Shown in pieces: positions 47,341 through 57,544 of a stretch of DNA of 64,000 nucleotides. Origin of the DNA: Isoetes taiwanensis. Taxonomy: Eukaryota; Streptophyta; Lycopodiopsida; Isoetales; Isoetaceae. Positions within the stretch are counted from its first letter, which is position 1, and each line of letters opens with the position of its first letter. The stretch covers positions 594,852 through 658,851 of the forward strand of contig JAJEKV010000015.1 of NCBI GenBank assembly GCA_021234155.1, given 5' to 3'. Below the pieces are notes generated by a model. It worked only from the letters and a program-made list of their open reading frames with translations, was not told the DNA's origin and did not search any database. Both the position numbers and the translations under genes were made by a program.

Positions 47341-48099
47341 AACCTGTGATTCCTCCAGATAGTGGGCACCATGTTCTTCTCTTACATTTCTCTCCAATCT
47401 TCTAGTTCTAACATCCTTTGTGTTAGGAGACACTCTGGTGTTCTCAATCCAAAATTTTTGAATCTTTTCTATATGTTCATCTGAAATTGCATCAAATATT
47501 TTAGCCCTCTTGTAAGAAACCCATTTCCCACCATTGTAATCGATCTCTTCCCTCTTTTCTTTGCCTTTTGCAGGTTTCTTGGGTGAACACCTAATACCTT
47601 TCCAAGATCTCGCTGGCTGATTTTGTCACTTGTTTCAGAATCTGCACGGGCGCTGATATACATTGCAAGGCAGCTATTCTTGGTCGGTAGGCGGTCATTG
47701 CTGGTAGAGAGTTTGATACCGCATGGAGTCCCGTAGGCTCCTTATAACGATGCTCTTGGCTTCCAAATCCTTTAATTCTTCACCTATGAATTTTTCCAAT
47801 GTTTTATCCCTCAAAAAATCAAGTAAAATTTCTTTCTTCGTGCTATCCTCCATTCTTTTGGTCTGTTTATGGAAAGATGTTAGCAAATTAAGGACAATAC
47901 GGCGTTTACTGCTTGCACTTCTTGATGAACCGGATCCTTCTGCCAATTCTGCAAGCTCCAATTTTTCTTCTCTTCTTCTTTTCCTCTGGCGTCTTTTCTT
48001 CAACATTTCTTGTTCCTTGGTTCTTCTTCGTTTTCTCCTGTCTGAAATGCCGGTTTGTGGACAGATTACCTCATTGACATCCATATCCACAATGGATTG

Positions 48100-49260
48100 G
48101 AGCTTGCAGCAGGGAGGGAGCCAAAGAACAGGACGTAGACAAAGAACAGGAAGGGGCCAAAGAATAGGAATTTGAATTTGAATTTTAGTTTTTGAAATTG
48201 ACGGACCATAAATGGTTCATGCTTAATTATATTCATATCTTTCAAATAGTATATTATTTCAATATGAAAATAGAGAGTTATATTGCAAAGGAAGGCCCGC
48301 ATTCATGAAAAATATAGTGTACATAAAAGATGACCTACTTGTAACATTATCCTACTAAAACTCTAATGCTTTGTAGCAGCAATGGATATACCAGTTTTAT
48401 ACTAGTAAAAAATAACTATGTTTCTCCATATATTTTTGCAAGAAAGCCACACAACCTATATAGGGGACCTATATATATGTCCCTTGTCATATTTTGAACA
48501 ATTTGAAAGGCTTATTTGGAGAAATGTAGTGTGCTCTCTACAAAGGTGAGAAAGACGCATCAAAGGTCATATGGTTTAATTTTTGACTCTTATACTTAAA
48601 CTTCACGATCTTCACTTTCATTCATCAATATACATCACTAGCTAGTAAATGATGAGATTTCAGCCTATAGTTTTGGAATTAACTCAAAATTTTAACCTCT
48701 AATGTGTTAATTCTATGGTTGTACATGATCTTTAAATCTAGTTAATTGCATGGTTAAACCTTAATTACACACTATGCAAGTTGATAGAGTAATTTTCTAT
48801 GTAGATATAAGAAGAATGCATCATTCATTACCCACGTGATACTTTATAGGTGGTGATTTTGGAGCATTTTAACATATAATTTTGTCCTAAATTCTGTATA
48901 GGAAATTCTCTATTAGATTTTGAAGTTGATATAACTTATGAACACTCCAAAAAAACATAAGATTGTACTTCATATCCATGGCCACAAGAATTAACCCAAA
49001 ACTTGTAATAATAAGAGAGAAATAATTCCTAAACCGCACGCAGCATTTTTGAACAAAATAGGGTTTGCCGGCTTCCACGGACGTTAGATGATAGCAACCA
49101 AAGCTGAAAACATACAAATCAATGTGTTCTATCATAAATAGACAAATACTTCCAATTTTAGCAAGGTTTAAGCCTGTTTATGCTAGAAAAACCTAAGATT
49201 GCAGTTCTGGACTGTTGCAGAAACTGTCAAATTCTCTAATATTTGACCAACCACTACAAC
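48100..49260. other. No recognisable gene
   Basis: Strongly AT-rich sequence separating the DDE-like gene from the second Penelope-like RT. No feature supported. Confidence 0.45.
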
Positions 49261-49266
49261 ATATAG

Positions 49267-50046
49267 GTGAGTTCATTGGCCTTGAAATTCTCAAAGGTCA
49301 TTAAGAATCAAGTAAAGATTGATATGGTGGTGGTACATCGCGAAATTGAAGCTTCTATTCGCAGATATATTGGTTTAAGTGACAGTGGGTCAACTGGACC
49401 AATTCTGGTCCATGGATCAGGAATGGTCCCCGGGACCACTCTAGTGTTAAACATTCATTTAGGTACATGGATGATCTCTTGTTGGTTAATTGTGGTAATC
49501 CCAAAGAGTTTTTTTTATAAAAGCTCGAATATGTGGCTGTACAACCTTGAATACATTGAGATTAAAAATGAGACATCAGATTTCATTGGAAATGTTGAAG
49601 ACACCAAAGTTGGGACTGGTGCAAGCTTCCTGAATATGAGAATTCAGATTACTAATGCTGAAAAGGGATCATTTTGCACGAAGAAATATGACAAAAGAGA
49701 TTTTCTACCATTTGAAGCCAAAAAATATGGACTGGCGGATAGTTGCAGACCCTATTTTCAAGCAAGTAAAGTGATTTGCTCACAAGTAATGCCATGCTTG
49801 TATGTACACAGCAGCTTGGTGGGCGCATCAAAGGATATTCATAAAATTATTGACATGTTTGTTAAAAATGGTTTTGATAAGCGGACTATAATCCGGAATG
49901 TCATGAACATACTAAGACAAGACTTTCCTGGCCTTAACTACAGGGCAACGGATCTGATCAAGAACATTGAAAACAGGTATGAGTTTCTCCAAAACTTGTG
50001 GCGTCATTATCATACCTTCAATAGGTTAAATATTACGGGTGTGTAG
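49267..50046 (+). pseudogene. Penelope-like reverse transcriptase, C-terminal half
   Basis: A 259-codon frame is open, but the catalytic box lies in another frame: FRYMDDLLLVNCGNPKEFF at about 49455-49515 (YMDD). The main frame then gives NLEYIEIKNETSDFIGNVED, GTGASFLNMRIQITNAEKGS, CTKKYDKRDFLPFEAKKYG and SKVICSQVMPCLYVHSSLVG. FL(D/N)MxI ... TxxYDKRxxxPF ... SQ ... is the thumb-side layout of Penelope-like RTs. It complements the N-terminal half at 35820-37257 on the opposite strand and is probably the same family. One frameshift before about 49515 marks it as a recent pseudogene. No GIY-YIG domain follows the RT. Confidence 0.62.
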
Positions 50047-50049
50047 GGT

Positions 50050-50067
50050 CCTAGCAGCAATGCTAGG
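50050..50067 (+). other. Short hairpin with GCAA loop after the RT
   Basis: CCTAGCA-GCAA-TGCTAGG forms a perfect 7-bp stem with a GNRA-type tetraloop four bases after the RT stop. It may shape the element's RNA end or act in 3' processing. A hammerhead core (CTGATGA ... GAAA), which Penelope-like elements often carry, was not found next to it. Confidence 0.5.
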
Positions 50068-50279
50068 CTCCCTACTGAACCTAGTATTTGCTGGAATTAT
50101 AGAAGTTGTTTAAATTATTTTCTATCATAAAACATGGACCCTGGCACCTGCGGTAGGAGGCAGGACATCATATATATCTATATATCTATACAAGAAAATT
50201 AATACGTCCTACGGCACATTGTTCCAGTTTTAGCACGTTCTTACGGTGCAAGGCCCTGTAGTGCTCTAGATAACCAACG

Positions 50280-50715
50280 ATGTATTATATTTAGCATTCA
50301 TGAAGATTCCCCTACATTCTCTTAGAATTTTCTATTTTGATTGAGGTGCTTACCCTTGAGCATTTAAAATCTTCCAAAATAATTTATTTTGGATCTGTGC
50401 AACATTTTTAAAACATTTTCTATGTTTAGACTAAGGCGCTTGCCCTGAGCATCTAGAATTTTTTTTTTCAAGATTTATATTGTACACCTTTAATATGAAA
50501 CATTTTAGAACATTCTATTGTCGCTCTTTGCAAAATCTTAAGAAAAAACTCTAAGATTTCATCAAGATTTTTTTAGATTCCCTTAGATATTATGAAGATT
50601 CCCTTAGATTCAATTAGATTTTAAGAGATTCCGTTAGACTTGTATATTTTCCTAGATTCTCTTACAATTTATGAGATTTCCTTATATTCCCTTTAATTCT
50701 CCTGGATTCCCTACT
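50280..50715. repeat. Degenerate AT-rich repeats (CCTTAGATT family, copy 1)
   Basis: Strings such as GATTCCCTTAGAT, TTATGAGATTCC and CTAGATTC repeat irregularly every 15-25 bases. The same family fills 57940-58560. CTTAGATTGAGGTGCTTA-type phrases are shared by both regions (50340-50460 and 58060-58075, 58425), so they are copies of one dispersed sequence. Confidence 0.75.
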
Positions 50716-50719
50716 TTTT

Positions 50720-52208
50720 GGCCTCTACATTGATCAGTTAGAGCCCTGGCTTACTGAGCATGGGGGGGATGGCATACATCTTTTGCACTGGTCATCCGCC
50801 CGGCTCATCTATCACGGACGATGTTGGCCTCGCCGCCCACACCCGAAGATATGCGCCTCACCGGATGCCCTAGACACATTTTGTCGCCTCTGGGACATGC
50901 GCCAATCTGCCAAGACCAGGGTGGTTCTCATATCCTCTTCACGTCACCCCATGCCTCCCCGTGCACTCACATATCGGGGGCTGTGGGCGCCACGCCCACC
51001 TACAAGTACCTAGGGGTGGAGTTCCCCTCCCTCGCTCTGGAGGCGCCTATCCGCTATGGGTGACAGCAGGGCCGAAAGCGCTTTTATGCAATGCGAACAA
51101 GGTCACCAGTGCGAGCTATATGATTGGGGCCATCGGTCACATCTGCTCCGCACCGGGTCGAGCCCGCCCTTCAGATGGGTCGAGGTTTGGGGCCCGGCCG
51201 CCTCTTTGACGACTGGAATGACTTGGAGCAGGTGCGAGAAGGCATTTTTGGCACGGGCACTTGGGGTGAAACCTTCAGTCCCCTATCGATTTCGGGCTGC
51301 AGAAATGGATTCTTGCCGCTTCAAAAAAAGCCTTTGATAGACACATCGCCTATTTTCGTAAAAGTGGTTACTATGGGTGATGCTCGGCCCCGACTGGCTT
51401 ACACTGTGGGCATGAGTCCGGCAGCGCTTAGGGCCTGTTGGAGGGGTAAGAGATCGGTGGTTCGCCCGATGGAACGCGGCAGAGCACAGATGCGCATACC
51501 GGGCGCAGTGACGATCGTGGATACCACGGGAGTACCTAGATGCTTGTTTCCTTGGCAAGCTCTGGGACCCCATTGCTCTAGAGCAGGTCAAAATGGCCCA
51601 TTACAAGGAGCACATCAACCCCGTGTTAGCCCGGGGCCCACAGCTCTACCTCGCTCCCGGTGCCCCCTAGAAAAGCGCAGCTCATTGCCTCCATTCGCAT
51701 TGGTGCCCACCATCTTCGCGATCGAGGCGGGCGGGTGGATTGGGGAGCCCCGGGGACGAGCTCTGTCGGTCTTTGCCAAACGGGTGCCGTTGAGGATGAG
51801 TCTCACACTTTCCAGAGTTGCCCAGCGTTCAGTCAGATTCGGGCCAGATACGCTCCCTTAGTACGGCTGGACGTGCCCTTGCATTTGCTGATGAACACAC
51901 CGTCAAGATGCGTTCCCGGGTCATACATCCGTGAGGTACTCGGACTGCGAGGTCACCTTTGCCCCCCTTTGGCTGTCCACACTAGGCACTACGGGGGGGT
52001 GCATGATCGTATATATTGGGATGTTTCGCATTTTATATGATTAGCATTACGGTTTGTCGGTGATTCGATTGCCCACGGTTTTTCCTCGAAAACCCTTCGG
52101 TGAGGGTTTTAATCCCAAGTAATCCGCTTGCTGCGTTTTTGTATTGGGTCCCATAGACCGATTGGTCTCCGTGGACGATAAAAGTAACTTCCTTCCTTCC
52201 TTCCTTAC
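50720..52208 (+). pseudogene. LINE, 3' half with CTTC-type tail
   Basis: The plus strand resumes in the RT (FGLYIDQLEPWLTEHG-type start near 50720) and contains AKTRVVLISSS (near 50915), TYKYLGVEFPSLALEAPIRY (51000), the connection domain WNDLEQVREGIF, and a C-terminal CQTGAVEDESHTFQSCPAFS (near 51775; C...H-x4-C zinc-type motif). The YADD segment is lost or scrambled near 50815. Many frameshifts. The 3' UTR has a strong hairpin (52095-52117), then GGGTCCCATAGACCGATTGG, TCTCCGTGGACGATAAAAGT and a CTTC tetranucleotide tail (52189-52208). It is the best-preserved 3' end of the LINE family whose other ends lie at 12962, 23974, 24903 and 25192, and it matches the RT at 10959-12155. Confidence 0.88.
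52085..52120 (+). other. Conserved 3' UTR hairpin of the LINE
   Basis: AAAACCCT-TCGGTG-AGGGTTTT makes an 8-bp perfect stem. In the minus-strand copy at 24135-24175 the same place reads AAAACCT ... AGGGGTTTT, where pairing is kept although bases differ. It may be the 3' RNA structure that the LINE's own RT recognises. Confidence 0.7.
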
Positions 52209-52350
52209 ATTCTAGAAATTTCTAGAACATTTTAGAACTTTCTGGAACATTTTGAAACTTTCAAAACATCCTAGAATATTATAGTCTACTTTATCTTAAT
52301 TAGAACATTCCCCTTAAGTATATTTGAAACATAAAATATTTATAGAATTA

Positions 52351-52425
52351 ATGCTTGGTCTAGTGGTTAGAGTGGGGGGCTTCGGGGGTTGAGGACCAGG
52401 GTTCGAATCCCCCCAATAACATAAA
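52351..52425 (+). repeat. tRNA-derived SINE head / tRNA-like sequence
   Basis: TGGTCTAGTGGTTAGAG fits the A box and GGTTCGAATCCCCC the B box of RNA polymerase III promoters, 43 bases apart. The anticodon arm is G-rich and the 5' and 3' flanks do not pair as an acceptor stem, so this is a SINE head or tRNA pseudogene rather than a working tRNA. The AT-rich tail follows (ATAACATAAAAAATTTTAAA). Confidence 0.65.
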
Positions 52426-52454
52426 AAATTTTAAAAGCCTTTCCTTAAGGAACG

Positions 52455-52745
52455 AGCATTCAATATGAGCCTTAGGATCTTAGACTCAATCAACGATTAA
52501 GATCTCACCATGTAAAAGCAATATGAGCCGTAGGATCTATTACATATAATTCCCAAAGCCACGTGGACCGTAGGATGTGTCCCCAAGCCATGTGAGCCGT
52601 CGGAGCTCGGACCGACGGTCAGGATCAAATCAATCTGGACCGTAGGACCGCGGTACACATATTATATGTAAACTCCCAGGCCATCTGGGCCGTAGGATAC
52701 GTCCCAAACCCACGTGAGCCGTCGGATCTCGAACGGACGGCCGGA
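52455..52745. repeat. Degenerate GCCGTAGGAT repeats
   Basis: About eight copies of GTGAGCCGTCGGATC / TGGACCGTAGGAT occur, many preceded by CCAC or CCAT and followed by CGTCCC or CTCG. Some are opposed by GACGGTC / GACGGCC. Similar CAACGGCTCAGATC strings lie at 31185-31275 near the phosphatase gene. This is a known kind of plant repeat motif without assigned function. Confidence 0.65.
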
Positions 52746-53083
52746 TAAGCGCGAAACATAAGAACATATATAGATCAGATAAATATATATAAAAGGTTGT
52801 GAATGGTTGCACTCCATGATTGTGCAACATGATATTTCACTTTGCTAGATTGCTAATGTTCAGTTGATCAAATAGGGCTGAGCTATGACATATGGCAGCT
52901 TTGCTTATAACAATGAAGAACAGTCTATACTCCTAAAAGGAAAAATAAAAAGGAGAGTAAAAGGTTAGTAAATTTTCCACCTTACAATATGTGGTAACTA
53001 AGGCCCTTTTTCCACAGTAGTCGCAAAATAGGACTGCCATATATCATATATGACACCATTTGTGACTCCAAGGCTAAAAATAA

Positions 53084-54699
53084 GACACACAAATTGAATC
53101 TTGATTTTCCACTGCATGGTAGTCATAAAATATGACACCAAGGAGTGAGAAACGAAAATGTCGGTGGTTTCTTGGCGCCTCTATCAGTGGCTAGGGCGGC
53201 CGTGAGAGGGGGACCGCCCCTCTTTCTCAGTCCGGCACTGCTGCTGCAAATTAGATCTATCAATTCGTGTTGGGGCTAGCAAGGGTTTTGCCTCTGCCAG
53301 TGAGTTCTTGATTTCTTCTGTTGGTGTTTTATTTTGGAGCTTTTTGTGGCGGTTCTTCCTGGATTTGCTGCCAAGCCACTAACGTAGTCATTCAACTCCA
53401 TGCTTCTTTTGAAGCATTCTGTTTTCTGCTTAGAGGCAGCCGTCTTTTATGCAGAAACACACCGAAAGGGCAAATGGCTTATAAGGTGGAGTAGAATCTT
53501 TGCAATCTTGGTAGGAAAAACAGTTCTTGAATTTAGCATCACAATCTTAAATTCTCAGATCTTTCCAGCGGATGGATTTTCCCTCTTCTCCTGCTCTTTC
53601 TTGCTAGCAGAAAGGTATAGAGATTGATTCTTGGAAAAACAGCAGGAAATCTTTTCATTTCTACAGACATGGCAGCAATATGTGAGACTGATTTAGATTG
53701 CCGAGCTAGGGATTATCTGGGCAAGAAGACGCTTTTACATCTTGAACCAGGCTTTTTGGGAGAAGTTTGGCGGCTGGGCTTTGTGTCTGGCCAGCATCAG
53801 GCTGATTGCTACAGGTCCCCGACAATGCAGCATCCTTTTTGGTCTCACACTTTTGGCTTCAGAATCACTGGTTGCTTAACTGTATTCTTGATTAGATTTT
53901 GGAAGCAGGTAGCTCCTTTTGAACATTGTGGCAGAATGTTCATGTTTCTGCAGTTCTTTTTCTATTCACCTCTATTCTTGCAGGAGGCTTTTCTATACGC
54001 ATTCAGGGATTATTTGAATTTTTGGAAAGTTGGTACTTGTCTCCTCTAGTACTCTTTCTAGCTGGGAAGATGGTGATTTCCCTGTAGTACTAGTTAGACT
54101 GAAGAAGAGGTTGAGAGAGGCCTCTGAGTATCAAAGATTCAGATAGGATATTTGATCCGTGTGGGATCTTATAAGCTTAATTTTCTATTTGATCCATGAG
54201 GGATCTATATGCTGTAATACTTCCATCTGATGAATAAAATATCTTCTTTCCTTCAAAAAAAAAAAAAAATATGACACCACTAAAATGCTAGTGGAAAACC
54301 ATGAAAAAATAAGACACGTCCTATTTTTTAGTTATATTTCAAATAAGACTAGGTGTCTTAGGCCCTTTTTCCACGGTAGTCTTATTTCTAAAAGTCACAT
54401 ATTTTATCAAATGATGTTTGGCCACCTATTGTCTTAAAAAAATTTCACTTTTCCACTATAAAAATAAGACATGTCTTATTTAGGTTCGGGATAGGTTTGG
54501 ATTGTTAATGGAGTCTTATTTTATTCCGGGGGATTTCCCCCGCCATAAAATAAGACACCTAGTCTTATTTGAAATATAACTAAAAATAAGACGTGTCTTA
54601 TTTTTTCATGGTTTTCCACTAGTATTTTGATGGTGTCATATTTTATGACTACCATGTAGTGGAAAAGCAAGATTTTATTTGTGTGTCTCATTTTTAGCC
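53084..54699. mobile_element. Fold-back element split by a retroposon
   Basis: The left arm (53084-53140, continued at 54280-54361) and the right arm (54542-54699) are inverted copies about 140 bases long. Shared words include CTAAAAATAAGACACACAAA, CATGGTAGTCATAAAATATG, CTAGTGGAAAACCATGAAAA and AATAAGACTAGGTGTCTTA. The loop (54362-54541) carries further GGCCCTTTTTCCAC and TAAGACATGTCTTA strings. The right arm ends inside a gag open frame, so the element itself inserted there. A 1.1-kb poly(A) retroposon then inserted in the left arm. Without it the element would be about 500 bp. Confidence 0.85.
53141..54265 (+). mobile_element. Poly(A) retroposon with 14-bp target duplication
   Basis: The insert is bounded by AAAATATGACACCA at 53127-53140 and again just after a poly(A) run at about 54266-54279. 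It ends CTGATGAATAAAATATCTTC, TTTCCTTC and then A's, a typical end of an L1-mobilised RNA, with AATAAA shortly before. It starts with a GC-rich segment (53160-53235) and contains no RT. Open frames at 53400-53627 and 53624-54049 have no motif I know. It is a non-autonomous L1-dependent retroposon or a 5'-truncated L1 tail or processed transcript. Confidence 0.85.
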
Positions 54700-54828
54700 C
54701 TCCTGTTCCTCCTGTCCCCGCCTGGCTCGCTCCTGAGCCTGACGGGCCTTCTGTTGAGCTGCCCGCTCTTGGGCGCTCACATGATCAGAGGGCACTACAA
54801 TCCGAGCTGTTTGTTTGGTGCGGGCCAT
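54698..54828 (-). pseudogene. Gag start with histone H3-tail-like N-terminus, truncated
   Basis: Starting at ATG 54828-54826 on the minus strand the frame reads MARTKQTAR, identical to the N-terminus of histone H3 up to Arg8, then IVVPSDHVSAQERAAQQKAR, followed by a Gln/Arg/Glu-rich helix of about 15 residues. It is cut at codon 44 by the fold-back element, whose end supplies the stop. About 700 bases upstream lie a primer-binding site and an LTR in the same orientation, so this is the gag start of that LTR element. The H3 Lys9 is Ile here, while Lys4 is kept. Continuation beyond the fold-back element is not recognised. Whether the likeness is functional is unknown. Confidence 0.6.
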
Positions 54829-54899
54829 GTCTTGGTTTGAAGCAATCTGAGCTCGGGCGCCTAAAAATCGTCTTCGGGGACGAGCTGTTTGCTGGAGGC

Positions 54900-55525
54900 A
54901 CTGAGGACAAATGAGGAACCCTAATTTTCTATTTATAGGTAGGGTTAATTTAGGGTTTGGACCTGCATTTCCATATTAGGCCAATCTAGAAGGTATTTAG
55001 TGTAGATATGAGGAATACATTAGGTTTATTTAGCCAAAAAGCATCCACCACTCACACAGTGCGCGAGGAGCAGTTCTGAGTATAGGCAGAATTGGTCTGG
55101 GCGCACTCTGTGAGGGGTCACCTCTATTTGGGTCTAATTTTCAATTTACAAGGGGTTTCTTAGTGTTTTAACATGCAAAACTAGCTAGAATCTAAATAAT
55201 AAGCTGAACTACACTGTTAGATTAGCTAAATTATGCATCTAACTAGGTCCATGGGTCCACCACTCACACAGTGCATGGGGAGCAATTCTGAGCATGGTCA
55301 AAATTGGTCTGGGCGCACTCTGTGAGGGGTCACCTCTTTTTGGACAATTTAGGTTGGGTTTTTGCTAAAACTTATTACTAACTTAGATTAACCTATTTAC
55401 TACACTAGAAATTAGAAATTTTTTTCCAATTTTCGAGGTTCCTGCTTGGGTGGCTATTTCCCAAGACTTGAGTCTACTATTAGTCCTCTGGGAAAAATGG
55501 TCAGTGCTCGATCTTGGTCTACCAA
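54900..55525 (-). other. Leader of the LTR retrotransposon, with direct repeats
   Basis: This stretch between the primer site and the gag start has no open frame on the minus strand. It contains two copies of a roughly 90-base repeat, listed separately. Confidence 0.55.
55044..55345. repeat. Direct repeat, two 90-bp copies 212 bp apart
   Basis: TCCACCACTCACACAGTG begins at 55044 and 55256. Both copies run through AATTGGTCTGGGCGCACTCT and GTGAGGGGTCACCTC. The internal CACACAGTGCG / GCGCACTCTGTG pairs would let each copy fold. They lie in the leader where packaging or dimerisation signals are expected. Confidence 0.8.
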
Positions 55526-55531
55526 GATCAT

Positions 55532-55543
55532 GCTTTGATACCA
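55532..55543 (-). promoter_or_regulatory. Primer-binding site, initiator tRNA-Met type
   Basis: The minus strand reads TGGTATCAAAGC one base after an LTR end (...GACGTCACA). The usual plant initiator tRNA-Met site is TGGTATCAGAGC, so there is one mismatch in twelve. Confidence 0.75.
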
Positions 55544-55544
55544 C

Positions 55545-57000
55545 TGTGACGTCCCTTGCTTCTTATACGATGCACACATCGTATTCGAAGACGGAGCATT
55601 CCCCCTGACAGCCAACTGGCAGAGGCCATCCACCTGACTCCACTCCCAGTGGAATGAGCCAGCAATGGAAGAGTGGATGTGTCATTCACCCGTCTCCCAT
55701 CGGGTCGACCTATCTGCGGAAGCGTGAATAAACATGAGCACATAACACAATATAACAATACAATCACCTCGAAGGGTGAAACATCCCGGGGAAACATCAT
55801 ATCCTCATCAATATAACAACATCAACATGAACAACAACAGCAGAAGGAAATCCTACCCAGGGCTCAGACTCAAGGGTATGACTGACGGCTTGGGCCTCCA
55901 GAAGTCATAGCAGACAGAATTCATGGCACATGGATTGGTAGTCCACTCCATCCGCCCCTCCTGTGCACACTTTGCAGATTGGGTTGAAAAGTGTTGGGAC
56001 CGGACCGTAGCCTGCCAGGTGCATAGCCAAAAGGGCTACTACTGGGTTGCATCTCCCCAGCCCTGATGAGGCAGGAAGAGAGTCACCTCTCCTCCAGGGA
56101 CTTCCATGTCCAACACAGGTGACTAGAGGGCCACTGCCCTTATTCGACCTGAACCCAATGGAGAGTGACGCATCACTCCATGGGTGTCGAGCTCATGCCT
56201 TGCCCACATGCAGTGGCAAGCTTAGTCCACAGGGATCCCCGGTAGGCTTTACACACCAGAGGGGTCGTTCTGTGTTGGGACAAGTACCCCATTGTTCTGC
56301 CGGGTCCTAGCCCCTCAACCCACAACCCTGTGGGCTCACGTGCCTGCACAAAGCCGCAAGTAATTGGGAACTAGTAGGTTGCCTAGAATCATCTGCTATA
56401 CAGGCTTTAGGCCTCTACCCCCCTTCCCAATACATGGAGGTCATAGAGTGAAATACCAACATCATCACAGAACTGAAATGAAGAACATCATCTAATCTAT
56501 CTACCTAAACATCCAGAGTTAGGTTCCTTAGTTAGGGCTTATGATCTTGGGATCTACAAGGCCTCTATGACTGAATGAATATGCTAAACTACCTTACTGC
56601 CTAGCCCAAAGGCGGCTTTACACAACAGAATGACTGATTACCTGGTCCTTGACCTGCTCCAGATCCTCGGAATGCATCCATGATGTCCCTGATCTTGCTG
56701 AAGATGGCTGCTGCTCAACGATCTGTTATGCAAAGGCGGCTTTACAGAGCTTGACAATGTGAATTTGGTTCTTAGCTTGGCCGGAATGGCTCAAGAGAAC
56801 CCTAAATGCGAAAAGGGAAAGGAGCTCTATGAAAACCCTAAAATGCAAAGAGAAGAAAAGGGTTTAGGGTTTAAGGGGAAGCCCTTATATAGAAACCCTT
56901 AGGGTTAGGTTAAACATTGGCAAATGGGGTTTAGCCATTTGGCAATGGGGTCCATGGGGTTTATAATTGTGTATGTTTATTTAACATGCAGAATATTCGA
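55545..57000 (-). mobile_element. 5' LTR of the H3-like-gag retrotransposon (right edge uncertain)
   Basis: The left edge, TGTGACGTCCC on the plus strand (LTR end GGGACGTCACA on minus), is set by the primer-binding site. A TATA box (CTATATAAGGG) lies at 56882-56892 on the minus strand, followed by an R/U5 region with many AAACCCTAAA-type strings. The right edge is not resolved. The phrase CTCTACCCCCCTTCCCAATA at 56413 recurs at 57595, which suggests a second, partial copy of this LTR. A minus-strand frame at 55528-55800 has no motif. Confidence 0.55.
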
Positions 57001-57010
57001 AGTTGCCCCC

Positions 57011-57536
57011 CTAGGTGCAACTCTTGCCCCCTAGGTGCAACCTATTACGGCCACCAAGTACATTCTGCACTTGATTCAACAGATGCTCATCTTCCCCTGC
57101 AGAAGTAGGATTTGAACGGTTTCTGTACCTTTGTCTTACCAGTGCGTTCTTGACAATGGTGATATAATGGGATGGTCTTCCATACATCCCAAAGAATTCT
57201 AACCATTCATATAACGGCTCTGTTACATCAGCCAAGCTTAAAGAATTATCAATCAAAATCAATCTACTGGTGATGATTCGTGTTTGCATTTGCATTTTGT
57301 TGATGCTGAGAATGACTTCCCCATAATATTGCTTCCATACTATCTCGCCATGTAAGATCCTCATGGTTATCTGTGACATGTACGGGTGACGTGGCAATAT
57401 AATATACGTATTCGGGGCGTATATTATGCTGGAACGTCACAGGACCCTCCCTCCATCTCGCATCTAGCCCCGTTATGTAGTGCTGAGTCATACCATAGCT
57501 CCCATAGCCCGGTGGGTTCCTATGCACAGGCCGCAA
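57011..57536 (-). pseudogene. Unrecognised open frames, one frameshift
   Basis: One minus frame (57536-57264) reads GMTQHYITGLDARWREGPVT and PEYVYYIATSPVHVTDNHED, and the overlapping second frame (57397-57011) reads RLILIDNSLSLADVTEPLYE, WLEFFGMYGRPSHYITIVKN. Together they look like one protein of about 170 residues with a frameshift near 57270. I do not know the family. The sequence is rich in Tyr and polar residues with no membrane segment. Confidence 0.35.
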
Positions 57537-57544
57537 TAATAATA

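Larger units (their letters stand above)
43980..48090 (-). pseudogene. DDE-like (RNase H-like) protein gene, probably transposon-derived
   Basis: Minus-strand parts in order: 48090-47695, basic N-terminus (RRKRRRTKEQEMLKKRRQRK) and Leu-rich helix; to 47344, DLGKVLGVHPRNLQKAKKR and KWVSYKRAKIFDAISDEHIE then NTRVSPNTKDVRTRRLERNV, ending at a donor-like GT; 45790-45253, CPKGELDEFHKKACILGNCE-SCG zinc-type cysteines; 45252-45037, VVDFAENYIFKEQEEVQS and YYVSDDREHD; 44987-43980, an intact 335-codon frame with FSDGAASQFKA, FFGSNHGKGEHDG and later CFCSYCLDGMWDSC. Spaced acidic residues in DFAENY, SDDxxHD and SDGxxSQFK suggest an RNase H-like catalytic core. I know this protein type from plants and invertebrates only as uncharacterised. 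Frameshifts at about 47555 and 45030 disrupt it. It converges on the Ulp1 gene (207 bp apart). Confidence 0.6.

Noticed and set aside
52351-52425. A functional tRNA gene
   Set aside because: A and B boxes are good, but acceptor and anticodon arms do not pair; it fits a SINE head or pseudogene better.
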